Shown piece by piece: positions 1 to 5,974 of a DNA stretch of 7,477 nucleotides (position 1 is its first letter; the number at the start of each line of letters is the position of its first letter). The stretch is from Bacteroidales bacterium. GTDB taxonomy: Bacteria > Bacteroidota > Bacteroidia > Bacteroidales > JAADGE01. A model generated the notes under the pieces. That model worked only from the letters and a program-made list of their open reading frames with translations, did no database searches and was not told the DNA's origin. A program made the position numbers and the translations under genes. The DNA lies in the NCBI GenBank assembly GCA_026987795.1, contig JALSMF010000421.1, positions 1-7,477 on the forward strand, given 5' to 3'.

Positions 1-867
1 GGTGTAGGTAAAGCTTTCAAAGACGTAACTTTTAAAGACAGTCTTCAAGATGTCCTGCTCAAGGGAAACAAAGGTTTTTATAATGAAAATACCGGTTTTT
101 TTCTTATGACGGACAAAGCCGTGTTTATACAGGTTGCCGAAAATAACGACTCTCTTTTTATGCACGCCGATACGTTACAATCTTATAAAGACTCTTTAAT
201 AACAAATGATACCTCTGTGGTTTACAGAGTAATACAAGCATTTTATCATGTTAAAACATATAAGCCGGATTTTCAGTCAATATGCGACTCCCTTGTTTAT
301 AATTTAGCAGATTCTGTTATTGAAATGCACGGAAACCCTGTAATGTGGTCTGACTCAAATCAACTTTCGGCAGATTACATTGAGATTTTTACATATAAGA
401 ATGATGTTGACGAGATTGATATGATTGATAATGCTTTTATAATATCCCAATCAGATTCTGTCAGGTTTAATCAGATATTCGGAGATAAGATGTATGCTTA
501 TATTGACGACAGGAAAGTTTCGGAAGTTGAAGTTTCCGGCAACGGGAAATCGGTTTATTTTATAAGAGATGATAATGAAAAGCTTGTAGGGGTTAATTTC
601 ATTAACTGTAAGCGAATGAATATCTACCTGAAAGATAACAAGTTGGACAGAATTTGGTTTTACGAAAAACCGACAGGAAAAATTCATCCGCCCTTAAGTT
701 TAAGCATACAAGAAACCTTGCTCCCGGGCTTTAAGTGGGAGGAAGCAAATCGACCGAAAAAGAAAGAAGACATTTTTATTTGGGTCAAAACCAGCCCCGC
801 AGTTCCGGAAAATTCAGAGTCTGAAGGAGGCGAAGAAGATGAAAGTTCTGATAATACGGAACAATAA
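1..867 (+). CDS. OstA-like (LptA-fold) envelope protein, C-terminal part, 5' truncated
   Basis: The frame is open from base 1 to the TAA at 865-867, giving 288 residues with no start inside the window that must be the true one; the internal ATG at 106 merely falls within the domain. The sequence reads as beta-strand repeats of the OstA/LptA type: short modules in which a D-S-L-like turn precedes a strand, such as HADTLQSYKDSL, CDSLVYNLADSVIEMHGNP and a later NQLSADYIEIF. Bacteroidota carry large OstA-like proteins of this kind, thought to act in the periplasm in lipopolysaccharide transport like LptA or the N-domain of LptD; that role is inferred from the family. The last roughly 25 residues are an acidic low-complexity tail rich in Glu, Ser and Asp. 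No membrane segment is visible in this part. It is probably co-transcribed with the TPM gene 82 nt downstream, because no terminator is seen between them. Confidence 0.75.
   Translation, partial: GVGKAFKDVTFKDSLQDVLLKGNKGFYNENTGFFLMTDKAVFIQVAENNDSLFMHADTLQSYKDSLITNDTSVVYRVIQAFYHVKTYKPDFQSICDSLVYNLADSVIEMHGNPVMWSDSNQLSADYIEIFTYKNDVDEIDMIDNAFIISQSDSVRFNQIFGDKMYAYIDDRKVSEVEVSGNGKSVYFIRDDNEKLVGVNFINCKRMNIYLKDNKLDRIWFYEKPTGKIHPPLSLSIQETLLPGFKWEEANRPKKKEDIFIWVKTSPAVPENSESEGGEEDESSDNTEQ
824..838 (+). promoter_or_regulatory. Shine-Dalgarno-like AAGGAGG before an in-frame ATG at 839 (probably coincidental)
   Basis: AAGGAGG lies at 824-830, 8 nt before an ATG at 839 that is in frame with the downstream TPM gene. 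It would add 37 residues before the signal peptide. The same bases encode the Glu/Gly-rich tail of the OstA-like protein, where gga-ggc-gaa-gaa codons naturally look like a Shine-Dalgarno site. Bacteroidota rarely depend on such sites, so I favour the ATG at 950. Confidence 0.2.
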
Positions 868-949
868 TAAAAGTCAAGGAACTAAAGCATTGCACCAATT
901 TAAATTCTTAAGAACTCATAATCGATTCAGATACCTAAAATTTACGCAA

Positions 950-2233
950 ATGAAAAAAATAATTATTTTTTCAATCTTTACTTTACTTTTCGGAAATATT
1001 GCCTTTTCTCAATATACGGTTGAAAACGTGCCGGACCCTAAGAAAAGCGGGAACGGTTTTGTCTCCGATCCTGATAATATTATAGGTTATAAAAACATTG
1101 AAATAATAGACTCTATTATACGGGAAGTTCAGGACTCTTCAAAAGCAGAAATTGCAGTTGTCGCACTTCAGTCAATAGGAGATGCCGTTCCAAAAGAGTT
1201 TGCAACGAAACTTTTTAATTTCTGGCACATAGGAGATGCAAAAACAGATAACGGCTTGCTGATACTTCTTGTCTTGGACCAAAGACGTGTTGAGTTTGAA
1301 ACAGGGTACGGGACAGAGCTTGTTTTACCCGATGCAAAATGCTATGAAATACAGCAAGTATTTATGGTTCCGCTGTTTAAAGAAGGTAAATACGGCGAAG
1401 GCATTGTTACCGGAGTAAGAGCATCCGCAGATATATTATTAGATAAGAACAGAGATATTTATTTTGACAAACACCCGGAAACAACAAAAAGCATATCAAA
1501 CATTACTTTAGAAAATGATAATTATTACGATTATGAAAACAGCTTCGCTGAAAATAATGAGTTTTTGATATTTTATCTTTCCTTTTCGGCGAGTGCGGTT
1601 TTAATTTTTCTTATTCTGTTAACCATAGCTCTTTTTACGAAAGATTTTTTTATCAGATACCAACTGTTACGAGTTTTCAGGTTATATATTTGGTTTATTC
1701 TGGTACCGGTTCCTTTTGTCGGAATTTATCTTCTTGTTAAAAATCTTACGGACAAGTGGCGAGACACCCCCAGAATAAGTGCTAAAACCGGAAAAATTAT
1801 GCATAAGCTTTCCGAAAAAGATGATGATAAATATTTAGAAAAGGGACAAGTAAAAGAAGAAGAAATTAAATCTGTAGATTATGATGTCTGGGTTTCGGGA
1901 ATAGAAGGAGATATTTTGATACAAAAATATAAACGATGGTTTTCAAAGTATAATGCGTGCCCTAAATGCAAGTATAAAACATATCATAAAGTTTATGATA
2001 AAGTCATTGTTGCCGCTACTTATACAACATCCGGAAAAGGAGAAAAGCTCTTTAAATGTGAAAATTGCGGTCATTCTAAAACCGTTGTTTATACGATACC
2101 CAAAAAAACAAGGACCTCCTCAACCGGCTCCGGCTCGTCATCGTGGAGCGGCGGCAGTTCCTCTTGGTCTTCCGGCGGCGGTTCGTGGGGCGGAGGCAGC
2201 TCCGGCGGAGGCGGTGCCGGCAGCAGTTGGTAG
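950..2233 (+). CDS. Secreted TPM-domain (YgcG-like) membrane protein with four-Cys ribbon and Gly/Ser tail
   Basis: This encodes 427 residues. Residues 1-20 are a signal peptide (lysines, hydrophobic core, AFS-Q cleavage region), which decides the ATG at 950 over the in-frame ATG at 839. Residues about 42-165 form a TPM domain, with the family-like stretches AEIAVVALQSIGD, NGLLILLVLDQRRV and ETGYGTELVLPD. Two predicted membrane helices lie near 205-229 and 246-264. A hydrophilic region then holds CPKC (C337, C340) and CENC (C370, C373), spaced like a zinc ribbon. Residues 389-427 are almost only Gly, Ser and Trp, ending GGGGAGSSW, a terminus typical of YgcG-like proteins. The TPM domain should lie in the periplasm and, with two helices, so should the ribbon, unless the signal peptide is retained. 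TPM proteins include plant TLP18.3/Psb32, linked to photosystem II repair; the bacterial role is unclear. The Gly tail has markedly different codon use. A strong terminator follows the stop. Confidence 0.88.
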   Translation: MKKIIIFSIFTLLFGNIAFSQYTVENVPDPKKSGNGFVSDPDNIIGYKNIEIIDSIIREVQDSSKAEIAVVALQSIGDAVPKEFATKLFNFWHIGDAKTDNGLLILLVLDQRRVEFETGYGTELVLPDAKCYEIQQVFMVPLFKEGKYGEGIVTGVRASADILLDKNRDIYFDKHPETTKSISNITLENDNYYDYENSFAENNEFLIFYLSFSASAVLIFLILLTIALFTKDFFIRYQLLRVFRLYIWFILVPVPFVGIYLLVKNLTDKWRDTPRISAKTGKIMHKLSEKDDDKYLEKGQVKEEEIKSVDYDVWVSGIEGDILIQKYKRWFSKYNACPKCKYKTYHKVYDKVIVAATYTTSGKGEKLFKCENCGHSKTVVYTIPKKTRTSSTGSGSSSWSGGSSSWSSGGGSWGGGSSGGGGAGSSW

Positions 2234-2262
2234 AATTTTTATTTCGGGAAAAATAAATTCAG

Positions 2263-2293
2263 CCGTTTTCTGTCATTGAAAGCGGTTTTTTTT
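2263..2293 (+). terminator. Rho-independent terminator after the TPM gene
   Basis: An 8-bp stem pairs CCGTTTTC (2263-2270) with GAAAGCGG (2278-2285), with one G-T wobble and a 7-nt loop. It is followed directly by eight T residues (2286-2293). It begins 30 nt after the TPM stop codon and separates that transcript from the thioredoxin gene. Confidence 0.85.
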
Positions 2294-2300
2294 ATTTTTG
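2267..2300 (+). promoter_or_regulatory. Candidate Bacteroidota promoter for trxA, overlapping the terminator
   Basis: TATTTTTG at 2293-2300 matches the TAnnTTTG -7 element described for Bacteroidota exactly. The only -33-like sequence at suitable distance is TTTCTG at 2267-2272, about 20 nt upstream, which is a poor match to TTTG. The inferred transcript would start near 2306 and leave a leader of about 34 nt before the thioredoxin ATG. AT-rich DNA produces such matches by chance, so this is tentative. Confidence 0.3.
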
Positions 2301-2339
2301 CAATAATTAAAATTCAAAAATCGTATAAAAAAGAGAATT

Positions 2340-2660
2340 ATGGCAGTAAAAGAAATAACAGACGCAACATTTGAGGATGTTGTTTTAAAATCGGAGATAC
2401 CGGTTATGGTTGATTTATGGGCTGTTTGGTGCGGACCCTGTAAAATGATTCATCCTATTCTTGAAGAATTATCGGAAGAATATGAAGGAAAGGCTTTAAT
2501 GACAAAGCTTGACGTAGATAACAACAGAGAAACAGCGATGAAATACGGAATTCGTAATATTCCGACAGTTTTGTTTTTTAAAAACGGGGAAGTGATAGAC
2601 AAACAGGTTGGAGCTGTTCCGAAAAAGAAGTTTGTCGAAAAATTAGAGGCAATTCTCTGA
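2340..2660 (+). CDS. trxA: Thioredoxin
   Basis: A 106-residue protein of standard thioredoxin length. It has the active site W30-C31-G32-P33-C34, the buried acid D25 in the VDLWAVWCGPC block, and the cis-proline P75 in RNIPTVLFF, followed by the FKNGEVIDKQVGA segment that closes the fold. There is no signal peptide, so it acts in the cytoplasm as a thiol-disulfide reductant recycled by thioredoxin reductase, which is not in this window. Its ATG is preceded by an A/G-rich stretch (AAGAGA), the only ribosome-binding hint. The residue before the conserved proline of helix 2 is His (KMIHP) where E. coli has Ala, a small variation. The next gene starts 2 nt after its stop, so the two are very likely co-transcribed and translationally coupled. 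Confidence 0.96.
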   Translation: MAVKEITDATFEDVVLKSEIPVMVDLWAVWCGPCKMIHPILEELSEEYEGKALMTKLDVDNNRETAMKYGIRNIPTVLFFKNGEVIDKQVGAVPKKKFVEKLEAIL

Positions 2661-2662
2661 AA

Positions 2663-3583
2663 TTGAAAAATATTCAGGACATAAACGAACTTAAAAAGTT
2701 TGATAATCTTGAACTTCTTGCAAGGCAAGTTGTGGAAGGCTTTATTACCGGCTTACACAAAAGCCCGTTTCACGGTTTTTCCGTAGAGTTTTCGGAGCAT
2801 CGCTTATATAATACCGGAGAATCTACCCGAAATATTGACTGGAAACTTTACGGGAAAACTGATAAATTGTTTGTAAAACGATTCGAAGAAGAAACTAATT
2901 TGCGTTGCAGAATTATAATTGATACATCCTCTTCGATGTTATTTCCGTATAAAGAAAAAAACATTCGAAGTAAACTTTATTTTTCGGTTTTAAGTGCTGC
3001 GGCAATAATACATTTGCTGAAAAAACAAAGAGATGCAGCCGGTTTAACTTTATTTTCCGAAGAAACAGAACTTCATACACAAGAAAAAATGTCGTCGTCG
3101 CACAGCCGGCTGTTGTTCAGTTACCTAAACAAACTTTTAACAGACCGAACCGAGCTTAATAAAAAAACAAATCCGGCTCGGTTGCTTCACCTTATTTCAG
3201 AAAAAATACATAAACGTTCTTTGGTTATAATTTTCAGTGATATGTTCAGTTCCGAAGAACCTGAAAAATTGTTTTCCGCCCTTCAGCACCTAAAACACAA
3301 CAAGCACGAAGTTATCTTATTTCACGTAACAGACAAATTGCACGAACTTGAACTTCAATATAGTAACAGACCTTACAGGTTTGTTGATATGGAAACGGGG
3401 GAAGTTGTTAAACTGAACCCGAATGATATAAGAGATTCATTTGTAAACTCCTCAAAAAAATATGCCGAAGAGTTGAAATTGAAATGCGGACAATATAAGA
3501 TAGACTTTGTTGAAGCCGATGTCAATACCGATTTTAAAGATATATTAATTCCTTTCCTGATAAGACGCAGCAAAATGCGTTAA
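2663..3583 (+). CDS. Soluble DUF58 / von Willebrand A-like protein
   Basis: A 306-residue protein with the DUF58 signature at residues 44-77: an EHRLYNTGESTRNIDW stretch followed by TDKLFVKRFEEE. The von Willebrand A-type core begins at IIIDTSSSM (residues 84-92), where D87, S89 and S91 form the DxSxS metal-site motif. A second acidic strand, LVIIFSDMF (187-195), supplies D193. There is no membrane helix or signal peptide, so it is cytoplasmic. The start is TTG at 2663: no in-frame ATG exists before the conserved core, and this start gives the family's usual N-terminus (NLELLARQVVEGFITGLHKSPFHG). DUF58 proteins are usually encoded beside MoxR-type AAA+ ATPases and BatA/BatB proteins, with which they are thought to act in protein or metal-cofactor assembly. 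None of those is in this window; the partner gene here is thioredoxin, 2 nt upstream. The molecular function of DUF58 is unknown. Confidence 0.92.
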   Translation: MKNIQDINELKKFDNLELLARQVVEGFITGLHKSPFHGFSVEFSEHRLYNTGESTRNIDWKLYGKTDKLFVKRFEEETNLRCRIIIDTSSSMLFPYKEKNIRSKLYFSVLSAAAIIHLLKKQRDAAGLTLFSEETELHTQEKMSSSHSRLLFSYLNKLLTDRTELNKKTNPARLLHLISEKIHKRSLVIIFSDMFSSEEPEKLFSALQHLKHNKHEVILFHVTDKLHELELQYSNRPYRFVDMETGEVVKLNPNDIRDSFVNSSKKYAEELKLKCGQYKIDFVEADVNTDFKDILIPFLIRRSKMR

Positions 3584-3620
3584 CCGCCCTTTAACTTTTT
3601 TCCCGAAAAAAAGCCTTCAC

Positions 3621-3654
3621 TTTTGTAATTTTTTTTGCAGGAAAGATACTTTAT
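3621..3654 (+). promoter_or_regulatory. Candidate promoter for the sigma-factor operon
   Basis: TTTTG at 3621-3625 could be a -33 element and TACTTTAT at 3647-3654 a -7 element, matching TAnnTTTG except in the last base, with a 21-nt spacer. Transcription would start near 3660, shortly before the ATG at 3671. The 87-nt spacer after the DUF58 stop is rich in T and A runs. The match is imperfect, and an alternative is a site recognised by the encoded sigma factor itself. Confidence 0.3.
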
Positions 3655-3670
3655 AAGAAAAAGAAGAGAT

Positions 3671-4174
3671 ATGAAAACCGAAAATAACGAGTTTCTGAAA
3701 ATACTTACAAAATATCAAGGTATTTTGCATAAAGTAAGCCTGGTTTATTTCAGAAATAAATCTGACAGAGAAGATATCTTACAAGAAATCATATATCAGC
3801 TGTGGAAATCTTTTCCCAAGTTAAAAAATAAAGACAGTATCGGCTCGTGGATTTACTCTGTTTCCATAAACACATCGCTTTCTCGAATTAAAAAAAAATC
3901 ATTGGTTGAATACAGAGATACTGTTCCGGAAATATCCGACGGATTATCTGACTTAAATAAAGCAGTTAAAGATGATATATCTGAACACTTACTTAATGCA
4001 ATACACAACTTGGACGATATAAACAAGTCTGTTATATTATTATACCTGGAAGAAAAAAGTTATGACGAAATTGCTGCAATTCTGGGTGTTTCAAAGTCAA
4101 ATGTCGGTGTAAGAATAAACAGAGCAAAAAAAATTCTGAAAGAAAACTTAAAATATTTAAATTATGGAAAATAA
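3671..4174 (+). CDS. ECF-type (sigma-70 family) RNA polymerase sigma factor
   Basis: A 167-residue protein with the two-domain layout of an extracytoplasmic-function sigma factor. Region 2 covers about residues 12-76: the core-binding DREDILQEIIYQLWKSF (32-48) is followed by the promoter-melting/-10 segment SIGSWIYSVSINTSLSRIKK. A linker (about 77-103) leads to region 4, about 104-162, whose helix-turn-helix SYDEIAAILGVSKSNVGVRINRAKKIL (130-156) should read the -35 element. There is no extra C-terminal domain. The ATG at 3671 is preferred over an upstream in-frame TTG at 3635 because it gives a normal ECF N-terminus and has an A/G-rich AGAAGAG just upstream. The stop overlaps the next gene by 11 nt, so the two are translationally coupled; that arrangement is typical of a sigma factor with its regulator. 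Target genes cannot be read from this window. Confidence 0.93.
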   Translation: MKTENNEFLKILTKYQGILHKVSLVYFRNKSDREDILQEIIYQLWKSFPKLKNKDSIGSWIYSVSINTSLSRIKKKSLVEYRDTVPEISDGLSDLNKAVKDDISEHLLNAIHNLDDINKSVILLYLEEKSYDEIAAILGVSKSNVGVRINRAKKILKENLKYLNYGK

Positions 4175-4769
4175 TGAATTAATTAAACTGTGGAAAACTG
4201 TTGATATTTCAAAAGAACAAAAAACAGAAAAAGAATTGATGCTGTTGCTCAAATTTAAGGCAAGAAGTATTCTTTATAAACACTCTGCGATATTAATTGC
4301 TTCTGCTTTAATAAGTTTAGTGATAATTACACTGCTTATTATTGCTTCATTTAAGCGTTTTGATGACAGTCTTTTTATTATTAACAATATTGTCTTGGGT
4401 ATAATAACTCTTATATCCCTTATTTTCGGAATATCTTCGTGGTACAGACTGCAAAAATCGGCAACGGATAAGCCTGTTAAGATATGGCTTAAAGAAAAAA
4501 TAACTTTATTGAAAAACTCCGAAAAAAGCCTTGCTTCAAAACTGCCGTTTATCTTTATTCCTTTCATTTATTTTTTAACGGTACTCTCAATACACGTTTA
4601 TTTTGAAAACATACAGTTTGCAGATATTTTTAAAGATGAAGAATCTGTTTTCGGGTTACTTGTCGGAGCAACTGTCGGACTTTTTGTTTCTTTTTATGTT
4701 TTTAAAAAAATAAAAAAACAAGTATCTGAAAATTTAGCTTTCTTAGAAAAATTATACGGCAGATTGTAA
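4164..4769 (+). CDS. Four-helix membrane protein, candidate regulator (anti-sigma-like) of the adjacent sigma factor
   Basis: A 201-residue protein I do not recognise as a named family. The N-terminal 38 residues are charged and begin ENNELIKLWKTVD, resembling the short cytoplasmic ELxxxW-type N-termini of membrane proteins found beside sigma factors in Bacteroidota. Four hydrophobic helices follow at about 41-62, 70-91, 127-146 and 161-181. A basic linker with KPVKIWLKEKI lies between helices 2 and 3, and a basic, likely cytoplasmic C-terminus lies after helix 4. It contains no cysteine, so it is not a zinc-binding anti-sigma (ZAS) protein, and it lacks the FecR-like periplasmic domain. The ATG lies inside the last codons of the sigma gene, which guarantees co-expression. 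The anti-sigma role is inferred from position and topology only. The start is supported by the overlap and by the immediate charged N-terminus. Confidence 0.8.
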   Translation: MENNELIKLWKTVDISKEQKTEKELMLLLKFKARSILYKHSAILIASALISLVIITLLIIASFKRFDDSLFIINNIVLGIITLISLIFGISSWYRLQKSATDKPVKIWLKEKITLLKNSEKSLASKLPFIFIPFIYFLTVLSIHVYFENIQFADIFKDEESVFGLLVGATVGLFVSFYVFKKIKKQVSENLAFLEKLYGRL

Positions 4770-4819
4770 TATTTCAGATAATATACAGCTAAAAATATTT
4801 TTTATTCTCTCTGAAAGGT

Positions 4820-5839
4820 TTATATGTCTTTCAATCGAGCTTCCGCCGTAACGGTATGTTCGGTAAATTCTCGCCTTAAAAGTTTATGATAAGCTGTCAT
4901 CGCAATCATTGCCGCATTATCTGTTGTAAATTTAAATTCAGGTATATGCAACACCCAGTCGTTTTCTTCGGCTTCTGCTTTTAAACGATTCCGCAAGCCC
5001 GAGTTTGCCGAAACACCGCCGGCAATTGCAACTTCTTTTATCCCTGTTTTCAAAACGGCATTTGTAAGTTTTTCAATAAGAATATCAATAATTGAAAACT
5101 GCACGGAAGCACAAATATCATATAAGTTTTCCTTAACAAAGTTCGGGTTTTTTTTGTGCTCGTCTCTGATGAAATAAAGTATTGCCGTTTTTAGTCCGCT
5201 GAAACTAAAATCAATATCACCCACTTTCGGTTTAGAAAACTTAAAGCGTTTCGGATTTCCGAGTTTCGAATATTTGTCAATTAAAGGTCCTCCCGGATAC
5301 GGCAAGCCCAAAATTTTTGCTGTTTTGTCAAAAGCCTCTCCTGCCGCATCATCAATTGTTTCTCCGATAATTTCTTTTTCAAAAAAACTTTTAACAAGGA
5401 TTATTTGTGTATGTCCTCCGGAAACAAGCAGTGTTAAAAACGGAAATTGAGGGTCGGTATGAGCTATTCCTTTTTCTTTCAAAAACAATGCTGCTATATG
5501 TCCGTGAAGATGATTAACTTCAATCATCGGTATATTATTTGCAAGAGCAAAACCCTTTGCAAAAGACACACCTACAAGCAAAGATCCCAATAATCCAGGA
5601 CCTCGCGTAAAAGCAATCGCACTGATATCGGAAATTTTTACCCCGGCATCCTTAATTGCAGTATCGATAACAGGAACAATATTTGCCTGGTGTGCCCGTG
5701 ACGCAAGTTCCGGAACAACACCTCCGTATTTTTTATGTACATTTTGATTGGCGGTAACCATTGATAATAACCAACCGTCTTGTATTACGGCAGCTGATGT
5801 ATCGTCACAAGAAGACTCTATTGCCAGTATTGTTTTCAA
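4820..5839 (-). CDS. tsaD: tRNA N6-adenosine threonylcarbamoyltransferase
   Basis: With the TTG at 5839 as start it has 339 residues, close to the 337 of E. coli TsaD. The family's ASKHA fold is complete: LAIESSCDDTSAAV (5-18), YGGVVPELASRAH, TRGPGLLGSLLVG (78-90), the metal-binding NHLHGH with H110 and H114, VSGGHT (139-144), IDDAAGEAFDKTAKILGLPYPGGP (162-185), DFSFSGLKT (210-218), AGGVSAN (273-279), and TDNAAMIA with the third metal ligand D307. It transfers the threonylcarbamoyl group to A37 of ANN-decoding tRNAs, making t6A, together with TsaB and TsaE, which are not in this window. Alternative in-frame starts are ATG at 5887 (355 aa) and TTG at 5893 (357 aa). I prefer 5839 because it gives MKTILAIESS, aligning with the E. 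coli N-terminus, and because a perfect TAnnTTTG lies at 5891-5898, just over the upstream starts. It converges on the sigma operon with a 50-nt gap. Confidence 0.97.
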   Translation of the reverse strand: MKTILAIESSCDDTSAAVIQDGWLLSMVTANQNVHKKYGGVVPELASRAHQANIVPVIDTAIKDAGVKISDISAIAFTRGPGLLGSLLVGVSFAKGFALANNIPMIEVNHLHGHIAALFLKEKGIAHTDPQFPFLTLLVSGGHTQIILVKSFFEKEIIGETIDDAAGEAFDKTAKILGLPYPGGPLIDKYSKLGNPKRFKFSKPKVGDIDFSFSGLKTAILYFIRDEHKKNPNFVKENLYDICASVQFSIIDILIEKLTNAVLKTGIKEVAIAGGVSANSGLRNRLKAEAEENDWVLHIPEFKFTTDNAAMIAMTAYHKLLRREFTEHTVTAEARLKDI

Positions 5840-5890
5840 ATCTGATTTTTTTAAGTTGTTACAAGAACCGGATTTCCGGCATCTCATTTG

Positions 5891-5898
5891 CAAAAATA
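5891..5898 (-). promoter_or_regulatory. Candidate -7 element for tsaD
   Basis: On the minus strand, bases 5898 to 5891 read TATTTTTG, an exact TAnnTTTG. Transcription would begin near 5885, at or after the ATG at 5887, leaving about 45 nt before the TTG at 5839. No convincing -33 TTTG is seen upstream, so the call is weak. Confidence 0.25.
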
Positions 5899-5974
5899 AT
5901 CAGAATAACTAAATTTAAATAAAATATTACGAAACTTCGTTTATATCAGATAAAAATAATTATTTTGTAAACGT

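Noticed and set aside
897..912. Palindromes AATTTAAATT and CTTAAG between the OstA-like and TPM genes
   Set aside because: Short palindromes are expected in such AT-rich DNA, and no promoter of the phylum's type could be aligned with them.
1953..2279. Open frame of 108 codons on the + strand across the Gly-tail region, Ala/Pro-rich at its end
   Set aside because: It overlaps the TPM gene in another frame, and its Ala/Pro content is simply the GC-rich Gly/Ser codons read out of frame.
3595..3613. AT-only hairpin CTTTTTT-loop-AAAAAAG after the DUF58 stop
   Set aside because: The stem has one G-C pair and no trailing T-run, so it is not a convincing terminator; homopolymer runs are common here.
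4772..4816. Inverted repeat TTTCAGA (4772-4778) / TCTGAAA (4810-4816) between the convergent sigma operon and tsaD, enclosing AAAATATTTT
   Set aside because: A 7-bp stem with a 31-nt loop, and no T-run directly after the second arm on either strand, is too weak to call a bidirectional terminator.
5929..5940. ACGAA-AC-TTCGT inverted repeat as a regulator-binding operator
   Set aside because: Arms of 5 bp with a 2-nt centre are too short to support an operator call without comparative data; kept only as a remark in the findings.
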